Shown here piece after piece: positions 48,141-58,442 of a stretch of 64,000 nucleotides of DNA. Under the pieces are notes generated by a model, which saw only the letters and a program-made list of their open reading frames with translations, was not told the origin of the DNA and did no database searches. The stretch's first letter is position 1. Every line of letters starts with the position of its first letter. The DNA is from Luscinia megarhynchos (lineage: Eukaryota > Chordata > Aves > Passeriformes > Turdidae), in contig CM067592.1 in assembly GCA_034336665.1 (NCBI GenBank), positions 31,627,942-31,691,941 on the forward strand, read 5' to 3'. A program made the position numbers and the translations under genes.

Positions 48141-50281
48141 TTATTTATGTGTATTTATTTGTATTGCACATTGGTACTGAATAGTGCCTGGTAAGGTTAG
48201 CATAATTTCCACGTTGTTCTGTAAAAGTGAAATAAAAGAGGGCTCCCCCATTGATTTACAAAGTAAAAAATAGTGCCTCATTCACTAAAGACAAAAGTAA
48301 ATTAAAGTGTGAGTATGAATAAATGATGTTTGATTTCTGAAATTTATTGTAATGGAACTGTGACTGAGTTTCTTTACACTTAAAAAGCCTTGAATTTAAC
48401 ATAAGCAAACACGTTAATGTGTTCCGACTGTGCCGTGGTTCTTGTGTGGCTGCAAGATTTAGTTTCTCCCTCCACATCCTTCCCTTAAGGGATATAACTG
48501 GAAATCTGGTAAAGTGAACAAAAAAATTCTCGTTGACCTTAATACACTTTGTAGGCAGACCATTAGAGAACACGTAATACTGCATTCTTGGGTGACAGAA
48601 ACGGATAACTGCATTAATGTTTGCATACAAATTAAATGAACACAAATTAACATTAACAAAATTAATGTAATCTGTGTTTCAACTGCAGTGAAAAGATGTG
48701 TTATGTTCTACTATATACATACAGTCAGGGAAATTAAAGAAGTGCTTGTTTGGAAGCCTATTGTACAGCTGTCGGAAAGCACTGGTATATCACTGTGTCT
48801 GTATTTCTGCTGCTATTCTTCTGAACAGAATTAAATTAGTACTTATGCAATACATACTGCAGTTGCACTTTCTTACGTCAGAATCTTTAATGTATCTCTG
48901 CCCTTGTTAGCTTTGGAGCACTACTTTACAATTCATTTGGAACAGCAGGAGTTAAGTCTTAGTAAGCATGGTTAGCCTGTCCTTAAGTGTTGTCCTTTGT
49001 TGCTGTGTTAATAGGATTTCTGAAATGGTGCTTTTTAACAAAACAAAGCTGTCTGGCTGTCATATTGCACGTGTAACTTAAGTTCTTATATAATTATTCA
49101 GATGTATCTGTATTGAGTAATCATTCAGTCGCAAACCCTAATTAGTGGCATAGGTTTTAAGAAAAAATTTTTGTGAACTTCCCTTAAAATTGTTTATTTG
49201 TTATTCTGTGCTTTGCCTGGAAGAAGACAATGAAGTTGGTATTGCTGCTTACCTTTTGTACACTAATTTTTGCCTGGGTATCTCCAGAAGCTTTAGAAAC
49301 ATGCAATGATAACTCCTGTTAATGATATTTCTAGATACAGAAATGTTACATATGTGTTAGAAGTTACAAAGACAATTATTTGAGGAAGTAAGGAAGAAAA
49401 TTATTTGTAGTGCTAAATATGTATTTTGGTATCTCTTTGTAATACTAGTGTGAAATGTGCTTGTGAATTAAAAGGAAGTAGAAAATATATAAACAAAGAT
49501 TAATAGAGTCATCTGTACTTTTAATATATGTTGCAGAAAATATTCAGAGTTTTAATAATTGTTTATAATAAGTGATACCGTACTTTGATCTTAATTTAGA
49601 AAATTCATCATCAGTACAGTAAAATTATCAAAAAAGCTGATTATACTAGATCTATCCTATGGTTGCTTTACAATACCATTCCTGTTATTGTCTTTTTATG
49701 GCTTTTATTGTATTATATAATACGCCACCAAAGTTTTTGCTTGCTTTTTTTATGGTTATTGCACTATGTCATACCTGCAGACAAAAAAGTAATTTATTAG
49801 TAAACATGTTCATGTGTCTAGGGAGTAGATGCATTTCAGAAAAAAAGCTTGCTTCACACACACTCTGCAAGTTCAGGAGAAAGTGTATCTTTTTCTGATT
49901 GTTCTAGGTAAAAAAAACAAACAACAAAGTTACTTACAGCTGATATGTTCTACATATTTTATATCTTGACACTTACTGCTAAAGAGTTAACTGAATATTG
50001 ATTAGAAAAAGCTGAAGTAGTGACAACTTATTTATTTTAGAGCAGTTAAAGTATTACAGGGAAATAGAAAGGCATTCCATTTTGAAAATTAACTGTTCTG
50101 TAGATGTTGCACAAAAGTGTATGATAAATATTTTATATATAACTTACAGTGTTTGTAAGGCAATTGACAGAAAAATAAATGAAGATAGGAAGCTCATTAT
50201 CTACAATAAAATTATTTGCATACAATTTTTAACACAGATCATTGTTCTTTTTTTTTTCTATTTATTGCTTGTTTTGCACAG
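48141..50281. other. CNTLN intron, nothing recognised
   Basis: AT-rich sequence. The minus-strand open frames at 48256-48645 and 48459-48659 have no recognised motif. The end carries a T-rich tract and 'cttgttttgcacag', the acceptor of the next exon. Confidence 0.5.
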
Positions 50282-50441
50282 GAAGGAGCTAGAGGATCTA
50301 CAGAATCTTTACAGACAAAACATTGACGATGCAACACAGCAGGCTGAGCTGATAAAGCAGCTAGAGGCTCTCAATGCTGATACACAAAAAGTACTGCAAG
50401 ACCAAGAATATGCTCACACAGCTAAAACAACATATCAGAAA
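50282..50441 (+). pseudogene. CNTLN: CNTLN exon, intact
   Basis: Acceptor 'ttgttttgcacag' and strong donor 'gtatgt' enclose 160 bases: one G that completes a split Arg, then 53 codons without a stop. They read KELEDLQNLYRQNIDD, ATQQAELIKQLEALN and ADTQKVLQDQEYAHTAK to TYQK. Human centlein has KELQELQNLYKQN, QQAELIQQLQVLN and DTQKVLRNQE here, so similarity is high. No lesion is visible in this exon, unlike the others. It is labelled as part of the pseudogene only because the upstream exons are broken. Confidence 0.9.
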
Positions 50442-50992
50442 GTATGTCATTCTGCTTTATGATCATAGGGTTCATTTTAATGTCAGTCTGGACAATATCA
50501 ATGCACAGATTATCAAAGCTCTTCACAGTGTTGCGTCTTTTATACTTCTGGCTTTCTATTATTGCCAAAATGTAGTTGAGTATCCGAGTTTATTGTCCTA
50601 ACTGTACATCAGCATATATGGCCTCTTGCATACATTGAATTGATCAGCCCTGATAATTAAGATTTTGTTGCATCTGAAGAAAAATAGGATTGAATTGCCA
50701 GGCATAAAAATTTCTTTGTCTAATTTGGTGTCAACTGTGTTTTTCTTCTTCCTCTTCTGGAGGACGGGGGCTTTTAACTACTAAATTCTCCAGATTGATT
50801 TTCATAGTTCAGGGGAAGATATTCTTTTCACTAAACAAAGTATTTGTGTGAATCACAAAGAATTTAGTGGTTTAAGATACAAAAACTGCTCTATAAAAAT
50901 TAACTGGAGAAATTATTGCTGTAGCATCTTTTGAACTACTTAACTAGTTCACAAAGCTGGAACAATATATACGTACCCTTCTTTACCTCTAA
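50442..50992. other. Sequence after the last recognised CNTLN exon
   Basis: AT-rich presumed intron. The open frame running on from the exon (50374-50601) is intron read-through. No next CNTLN exon (human LYNELHICFE) is seen here or later in the window. Confidence 0.5.
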
Positions 50993-51513
50993 CACCAAGA
51001 AGAAAAGAAGGGTAATCGTCTAGGTAACTCTTCTGAGGGGAATGAGGGTGCCGTATGTCGACCGGACCCATCCAACAGGGAAGTCTGCTGCCTCCCTGGG
51101 GCCTGGGTACGAAATATCACTGAGAGACTTCCTGGGCTGATTCAGCCCTCTGATTATTACCCACTGCTGATACTCCAGGCTGGTAGTGATGAGATTGAAA
51201 AGAGGAGTGTCAAAGCGATTAAAAGGGAGTTTAGGGCACTGGGTCAAGTAGTTGATAGGACAGGTGCACAGGTAGTGTTCTGCTCAGTCCCTTTGGTGGC
51301 AGAGAAAAATGATGAAAGAAATAGGAGAACTCACATCATTAACAAGTGGCTCGAGGGTTGGTGTCATCGGCAAAATTTTGGATTCTATGACTATGGGGCA
51401 ACTTTTACGGCACCTGCTCTGCTGGAACCGGATGGGATACATCTCTCTCTGTTAAGGGCAGAAAGTTTTTAGCTCATGAACTGGCAGACTTTGTTGAGAG
51501 GGCTTTAAACTAG
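50993..51513 (+). pseudogene. CR1 ORF1, C-terminal SGNH/esterase-like part
   Basis: An open frame from 50993 to 51469 includes VCRPDPSNREVCCLPGAW, VRNITERLPGLIQPSDYYP and GFYDYGATFTAPALLEPDG, then IHLS. The DGIHLS motif carries the Asp-x-x-His pair of SGNH-type hydrolases found in CR1 ORF1 proteins. The frame ends early at TAG 51470-51472. One frame over, the expected ending LAHELADFVERALN continues to TAG at 51511-51513, so a single frameshift broke it. The N-terminal part with the catalytic GDS block is absent. Confidence 0.82.
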
Positions 51514-51611
51514 GTCTGAAGGGGGAAGGGGGTGCAGCTGGGCTGTCTAGAAGAAGGCCCAAGGGCAGTAAGACTGTGTTAGGGGAGAAATCAGTGGTCC
51601 AGCTGAGGTAA

Positions 51612-52385
51612 ATGTATACCAATGCACGTAGCACAAACAAACAAACAGGTAACAAACAGGAAGAGCGGGAGGCCATGGTGCAACAGCAAAGCTGTGATAT
51701 AGTTGCCATCACAGAAACATGGTGGGATGACTCACATAGTTGGAGCACTGCACTGGATGGCTACAAACTCTTCAGAAGAGACAGAAAAGGGAGAAGAGGT
51801 GGAGGGGTGGCCCTTTATTTTAGGGAGGTTTTGGATGTCATAGGTATTGAAACTAATGATGATGAAGCTGAGTCCCTATTGGTAAGAATTAAGGGAAAGG
51901 CCAACAAGGCTGAAATCCTACTGGGACTCTGCTATTGTCCACCCAACCAGGAAGAAGAGGTGGACAATTTATTCTATAAGCAACTAAACAATGTTTCAGG
52001 ATCGTCAGCCCTTGTTCTTGCAGGCGACTTCAACCTACCAGACATCTGCTGGGAACTTAATATAGCAGAAAAATGGCAGTCTAGAAAGTTTTTGGAGTGT
52101 GTGGAAGATAACTTTTTGTCACAACTAGTGGGAGAGCCCACCAGGGCATGGACTATGTTAGACTTGTTGTTCACAAATAGAGATGGGCTGGTGGGTGATG
52201 TGGAGTTTGGAGGACACTTGGGGCATAGTGATCATGAAATTATAGAATTCTCAATAAGATGTTGGACTTCCGGAAGGCAGACTTTGGCTTATTTAAGGCG
52301 CTTATTCAAAGAGTTCCTTGGGAAACAGCCCTTGGAAACAAAGGAGTCCTGGAGAAATGTATGTGCTTCAAAGCAGAGTTCCTGA
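51612..52385 (+). pseudogene. CR1 ORF2, AP-type endonuclease domain
   Basis: A 257-codon open frame starts MYTNARSTNKQ. Endonuclease motifs in order are AITETWWDDSHSW (metal-binding Glu), LLGLCYCPPNQE, LVLAGDFNLPDICW (the GDFN motif) and HLGHSDHEIIEFSI (the SDH catalytic motif). Key residues Glu, Asp/Asn and the Asp-His pair are all present, so the domain looks unbroken up to about 52260. Beyond FSIRC the frame is lost, and the correct continuation (MLDFRKADFGLFKAL) is found in another frame. In the living element this domain nicks target DNA for target-primed reverse transcription. Confidence 0.9.
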
Positions 52386-52450
52386 GAGCACAGGAGCAGA
52401 CTGTCCCTGTGTGCCGAAAGACCTGTCGATGAGGCAAGCGTCCAGTCTGG

Positions 52451-53487
52451 ATGAGCAATGAGGTTTTGAATGAACTTGGAAGTAAAAAAAAAATGTATCA
52501 TCTTTTAAATGAGGGACTGATTTCTCAGGAAATATTTAAGGGAGCTGCTAGGGCATGTAGAAAAATAATTAGGGAGGCCAAAGCTCAGTTTGAACTTAAT
52601 TTAGCAACTTCTGTTAAAAATAATAAAAAGCGTTTTTACAAATATATTAATGGTAAAAGGAAGGGTGTAACCAACCTCTGTTCCTTATTGGATGAGGCAA
52701 GCAACCTAGTAACTAAAGTCAAGGATAAGGCAGAAATGCTTAATGCTTTCTTCGCCTCAGTCCTTAGTGGTAAGACAACTTGTCCTCAAGACCACTGTCC
52801 TGAGGGGCCGGTAAGTGGTGCCAGGGAGCAGAATGGTCCTCTTGTTATCCAAGAAGAGGCAGTCAGAGAACTTCTGGGACACTTGGATGTTTATAAATCA
52901 ATGTGACCAGATGGGATCCATCCCAGGATGATGAGGGAGCTGGCAGATGAGCTTGCAAAGCCTCTCTCCATCATTTGTCATGAGTAGTGGCTCACTGGTG
53001 AGGTTCCAGATGATTGGAAATTGGCCAATATGACCCCATTTACAAAAAAGGTAGGAAGGAGGATCTTGGTAACTACAGGCCAGTTAGCCTGACCTCAGTA
53101 CCAGGTAAGATAATGGAGCAGTTCACAATGAGTGCTATCACACAGCACTTACAGGATGGCCAGGGTATCAGACCCAGTCAACGTGGGTTTAGGAAGGGTG
53201 GGTCATGTCTGACCAACCTGGTCTCCTGTGACCAGGTGACATGCCTGGTGGATGCAGGAAGGGCTGTGGATGTTGTCTATCTAGACTTCAGCAAGGCCTT
53301 TGACGCTGTCCCCCACAGCACACTCCTGGAAAAGCTGCAGCCCGTGGCTTGGACTGGAGCACTCTGTGCTGGGTTAAGAACTGGCTGGATGGCCGGGCCA
53401 GAGAGTGGTGAATGGTGCTGCACACAGCTGGGGATCAGCCACCAGTGGTGTCCCTTAGGGCTCTGTGCTGGGGCCAGTTCTGTTTGA
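52451..53487 (+). pseudogene. CR1 ORF2, reverse-transcriptase part, broken
   Basis: Successive frames at 52451-52906 and 53014-53487 carry linker and RT sequence. YKYINGKRKGVTNL and LNAFFASVLSGK come before the RT; GNYRPVSLTSVPGKIMEQ, QRGFRKGGSCLTNL and DVVYLDFSKAFDAVPHSTLL (RT motif A) lie within it. A TGA at 52904-52906 and a frameshift near 53040 separate the pieces. A further shift follows after motif A, beyond LLEKLQ. Confidence 0.9.
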
Positions 53488-54300
53488 TATTTTTATAGAC
53501 GATATGGATGAAGGCATTGAGTCCTTCATTAGCAGTTTTATTGACAACACTAAGCTGGGAGCTTGTGTTGATCTATTGAAAGGAAGAAGGGCTCTGTAGA
53601 GACACTTAGATCAGTTAGAAAGATGGGCAGAGTCCAACAGCATGAAGTTTAATAAGTCTAAGTGCCGAGTTCTACATTTTGGCCATTAAAATCCCCTACA
53701 ATGCTACAAGCTGGGGACAGTGTGGCTGGATAGTGTACAGGCAGAAAGGGACCTGGGGGTGCTGGTTGGCAGCTGGCTGAATATGAGCCAGCAATGTGCC
53801 TTGGTGGCCAAGAAGGCAAACGGCTTCCTGGCCTGCATTAGGAATTATGTGGCCAGCAGGAGCAGGGAGGTCATTCTTCCCCTGTACTCGGCACTGGTGA
53901 GACCACATCTTGAGTGCTGTGTGCAATTCTGGGGCCCTCAGTTTAGGAAGGACGTTGAGATGCTTGAACGTGTCCAGAGGAGGGCAACAAGGCTGGTGAG
54001 GGGCTGGAACACAAGCTTTATGAGGAGTGTTTGAAGGAGCTGGGGTTGTTTAGCCTGGAGAAGAGGAGGTTGAGAGGTGACCTTATTGCTCTCTACAGTT
54101 TCCTGAAGGGAGCCTGTAGACAGGTGGGGGTCAGTCTCTTCCACCGGGCAGCAACTGACAGAACCAGAGGACACAGTATAAAGCTACATCAGGGAAGGTA
54201 TAGGTTGGATGTTAGGAAAAAAATTTTTCACCAAAAGAATAATAAAGTGCTGGAATGCTCTTCCCAGAGAGGTGGTGAAATCACAGTCTCTGGATGTGTT
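53488..54300 (+). pseudogene. CR1 ORF2, RT catalytic motif and C-terminus, broken
   Basis: [14 protein letters not shown] followed by FIDNTKLG lies at the CR1 catalytic-motif position. The usual FADD is here FIDN (53537-53548), so one of the paired catalytic aspartates is gone. The later frame at 53720-54034 gives [33 protein letters not shown] and [10 protein letters not shown], the conserved CR1 ORF2 C-terminal region. The frame at 54031-54303 continues with [16 protein letters not shown] and the tail. Stops and shifts separate the pieces. Confidence 0.88.
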
Positions 54301-54418
54301 TAAGAAAAGGCTGGACATGGCGCATGGTGCTGTAGTTTAGACTTAGAGTTTAGGTGGACATAGGTTGGACTCAATGATCTTAGAGGTCTCTTCCAACCTC
54401 ATTGTTCTATGATTCTAA

Positions 54419-57400
54419 ACAGTTTTATGTTTTTGATGAATGTCAGGGAAAATGTTCACCATAATGATCTGTCCAACATGCATTACTCAGAATTTATTTT
54501 AGGTTTATGAAATTATATATGTTTTTCTATCTAAGGAATATAAAACATATGTTTGCTTCCTTTTTATAAAGATTAAGAAGAAAGGAGGCAAGCAAGAATG
54601 CTTATAAACAACTTTCACATGCCTGCTTTCTGAAGTTGTGTAATGCCAGTGCTTTTTCCCAAAATCTTTTCTTCCCTTTGTCATCTTTCTTAGAGTGTTC
54701 AATTTGTAATAAAATTGGGAAGCTAGGCCAGAATCAGTACTGGGTTTCTAATGATGTGCTATTTAGCGTTTTATAGCTCTTAGTGCCCTGCACTTTCTTT
54801 TCTACTTAACACTGTGCCATGTGATGTGGTTTGCTAAGGTAACTAGAAATTTTGTGGAATAGCAGCAAAAAGAGCTGCTGCATATAACAAGGTGTGGAAA
54901 AAACCCAAACATCCTAGAAAACTCTACAGTTTATTTGAATGCAGTGGTGATAGATATTAAATAATTTCTGCATTGCAATAGTAGCTCAGCCAAGCTAAAG
55001 GTTGACTTTCTATCGAAGTTGTTCAGGACATGTACTAGGCAGGGGCAATTTATCCGTCTGGTGTAAGACAGAGTAAATTCTAGAATGAAAAAAAAAATAG
55101 GTGTCAGGAGTTGCTAGTTTTTTATTTCCTATTCCCTTGTCAATGCTTCTGAAGGTGTTAAATGGATCCTTTGAGTCACTCGAGGAAAAAAAGGAAGAAA
55201 GTAAGACATGTCTTCAGTGATGTCTATAAAACCAGATTCTTCCAGACAAGTTCAACAACAATACAATATGAAAAAAAATAAAACTGAATTTTCATGAGAC
55301 TGTTTTAAAGCATGAGGAAACTATTTTATAAAGGTCACTTTACCTTGCACAGTAGAGATTTTGCCAGTATTTTTTCAGTATGGAAAAGAGTTTGACCTGT
55401 CCTATGAAAAACAATTGCTTAAGTAGTATGTAAAATTGATGTTGATACAGCTGAAGGGTCAAGCCACTTCTGATCTGGGCTTGTTTCAATATTTAGGGCT
55501 GTTTCAGAAAGCTGGTTCACAGTTCTTAGTCAGTCTTAGGTGGGACTTAAAGCTTCTGCCTGACTTACCTTATAACAAGAATAATGTGGTTTAGAAGGTA
55601 AGCCCTAATTTTTGATAGCTGCCAAATACTCTTGACTTATAAAAGACGCTAAAATTTGCTCATTTGGAGATTTTGAATTCAATATTTTTTTAACATGGAG
55701 CAGTAAGGTCTCTTAAACTTCTTAAACCAGCAAAAGCCAGCTCATACCTGCTAAAAAATTAGTGTTGTGGAACTGCAAAGTTGTCTTTTGTAAAATATCA
55801 GACCTGAAAAAATACAGAAAAAAAAAGGAGTAAATTAAGTTCCTGAAGTCACAGTGGAATAGAGCTAATGTTTGTAGAAAGCTGAGTTAAGAGAACTTTG
55901 GAAGAGAAAAGGAATTCATTTATCTTGACAGTCCTATTCTACATTTCTGATCAGAAATATATAAAACAGCCAATTGTAATTGCTTCAAAGTAACCTGGAT
56001 TTTTCAAATCACAAGATATGCATTCCTGCCGAAGTCACAGGAGGCTTTTGAAAACTCAGCATCTATAGAAATAATATAAATGTCTATTTTTTTTTTTTGC
56101 TTCCATGAGAGAGGCACTAACTAATGCAGACAAATCTGTGTTCTGTTTGTCTTCCCTTCATTAATAATGTGCAGTCTGCAACAGCTAGATAAGGATGTGT
56201 CAGCCATTCCATAAATATAGTCACAAAGGAATATTTTCCTACTTCTTCAAATGGCATTGAGCCTATCAGCATGTACATCCTATGATATATTGTCCCTTAC
56301 AGCAAGATCAATGACCTCTCTGTTAGTGGTCAGATAGGCACTATGTGGTGTAGCTCAGGCTGTATGGTTGGCTCACATATTCAAACATGTTAACAGGGTA
56401 CCATTGAGAAAAACAGATCTCTGTGCTGATGTTAATCGAAATTGATGGAAAAAATAAAAAATATTTCTGATAAATCTGAGGTCATAAACTTGCTTTGAAT
56501 TATGTGTAAATTTATTGAAGACAGCAAATTTTCAAGTCTAGCTATAGTGAACAGTGTGTAAAGATCTGTCATCTGTTTTATCAAATTGGGTTGACTTCAC
56601 ATACCTTTTTCTCTAAGTACAAATTTTGAGCATGCTGTGTTGTAAAATAACTCCTTTACATTACAGCTTTTATGGAAATAAATTGATGTCTGTTTCATAT
56701 TGCAGCTGTAGTTCATATTCTCAAGGATAGAGAATATTTTTCTAAAATGTGTAGCATCTGCTTTAGTGGTCCCAAATGCTCTGGGGACTGCATTCCTATG
56801 CTGGATTTAATGAGACTCAATAGATTTGTCCTCACCAACAATTTCAAGGTGGAGAGATTTCAATCAATACTAGGGATAATAAGACAAGAAGAGATTCTGA
56901 AGTCCTTTGCCAGCTTATCACAGTTTTGTGAAATTTACAATATAGGGTCTTTGTTTTTATAATACAGTACTTTTGCTTGATCTGATGCAGCCTTTAGGAT
57001 CCATGTTAATCATACTGATTAAAAGTCTTTCAGTGGTAGGCCTTTTTAGTGGAGTGGAAAAACATTGTCATTCAGAGGGAAATGTTAATTTATGTCCTGG
57101 AACTCAGTTCTCAGATGGAGAATACTATGAATAGAGGTACCATACATGTCTGTGGATGAAGAAAAGCATTGTGCGGTAGTTAGTCTAATTAGACTATTTA
57201 GATTTAGAAATTAGAAATTAGAATTTAAAACATTAAAGAGTTTCCAGTTATGAGGCATTGCAGAAATCTGCATCGAGTGCATCAGCAAGCAGACAAAAAT
57301 AGGAATGTGACATACATTTTCAGACATTAATTTTGTACCTTCATTTGCCTTTGCTAATTCTTCTCATGGTGTCTTGTAGAAGTAGTTTGCTTTCTTTCAA

Positions 57401-58329
57401 GCCTGAGAAAGGCTTGAATAATAAGGTTGTTTTACACTTCCAGTATTTTTTGTAACTGCAGCAACCTTTAAGCGTAGTTAAAAATAAATGTGTTTATGTA
57501 AGCAGTATTAAATTCTGAAAATAAATATTAAACCTATATAGATCTGTAAATGCTAGTGGTAGTGCAGGTTGCTATTCAAATTAGAATGAAAAGCCTAAGT
57601 TTTTTCACACATGATAAGGTAGGGGAGAAACTACATGTCCAGTCAAATATGCTGAAGCCCACATAAGTAATAAGTGTATTGTCATTTTCATGTCTACTTT
57701 GGGGAAGTTGTGAAGAACTCTTCAACAGATTCCCACACTTTAGTTCAAGCTCAGATACTGTTTTCTTTCGTTGGAAGGTGTGTTAATTAAGATAGCCTTT
57801 GTTTCTTGTATGCCAATCACTGGTACACTTGGTCACATCTAGAAAGTAGATTTTGGCATCAGATCTGCCTAAAGGTTGAAGAAGTCCTGGCTAGACTGAA
57901 TCTCTTAGGGTGATATTAAATGATGCACTCCCAGGCAATGATTTTCATGGTTGAAAGACCCTGTACGGATATTCTTAGACCACAGTAGTTCCTGTGTGTA
58001 ATGATGTAGACTGATATCTGCAGAATATTCAAGTTTTTGGCAAGGAAAAAAGTGAATATAAATAAAGTAAAACTAAATATCATTAATGTGCTATATATAG
58101 TCTGTCTGGACTGTCACTTTACTCTAGAGTTTCTTCAGCTGATTTCTGCACTTGTTCTTGTCAAGTTCCCATAAAAAGTATGGGTTGTAACATGGATTTC
58201 TGCAATGGTGCTGTAATAATTTCCATCATAACTTTACTGTATCTTAATTTAGACTAACTTTTTAAAATTTATGGCATTACTGCATGCTCAATATTACTGT
58301 ATGTTTGGATTTCTAAACAGCTGGATCTG
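54419..58329. other. Non-coding stretch, nothing recognised
   Basis: AT-rich sequence with short homopolymer runs (T run at about 56088-56098). The open frame at 56747-56962 is short and matches nothing I know. No CNTLN exon, repeat family or RNA gene was recognised. Confidence 0.5.
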
Positions 58330-58442
58330 GCACTTAATGCTATGATGACATGATGGCTTAGTTAACATGGTGGCTTTGGTCAAAGGTTGAGCTTGATAAT
58401 CTTCAGGGTCTTTTTCAACCTTAGTAATTCTATGATTCTATT
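58330..58442 (+). mobile_element. CR1 LINE, 3' tail only
   Basis: The last 110 bases or so of a CR1. 'gagcttgataatcttcaggg', 'tctttttcaaccttag' and 'taattctatgattct' form a diverged tail on the + strand. Confidence 0.82.

Larger units (their letters stand above)
8063..50441 (+). pseudogene. CNTLN: Centlein gene remnant, unprocessed, N-terminal third
   Basis: Six exon blocks spread over 42 kb match, in order, the N-terminal coiled-coil region of centlein. This protein of the mother-centriole region helps link C-NAP1 and CEP68 in centrosome cohesion. The blocks match human residues running from 'ADKEFVWSL' to 'SYQK', as recalled. Intron phases agree between neighbouring blocks: phase 2 between the first and second, phase 0 into the fourth and fifth, and phase 2 into the last. 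The copy cannot encode the protein. It has a nonsense codon at 19792-19794, a lost donor at 32105, and frameshifts near 32848 and at 38610-38618 and 38665. The first exon (human exon 1) and everything after the block at 50282-50441 were not found. Retained introns rule out a processed copy. Paralogous coiled-coil genes are unlikely, because block lengths agree codon for codon once single-base losses are allowed for. Confidence 0.88.
50993..54418 (+). mobile_element. Long CR1 LINE, 5'-truncated, both ORFs broken
   Basis: The 3.4 kb carries, in order, the C-terminal part of ORF1 (esterase-like), ORF2 with an AP-type endonuclease and then a reverse transcriptase, the conserved late-ORF2 and 3' region, and a tail with 'aggttggactcaatgatctt' and 'tctcttccaacctcattgtt' ending in 'tctatgattctaaac'. 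A complete CR1 is about 4.5 kb, so roughly 1 kb is missing at the 5' end. It is the best-preserved transposon in the window but has several frameshifts and stops. It is inserted on the same strand as CNTLN. Confidence 0.94.
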
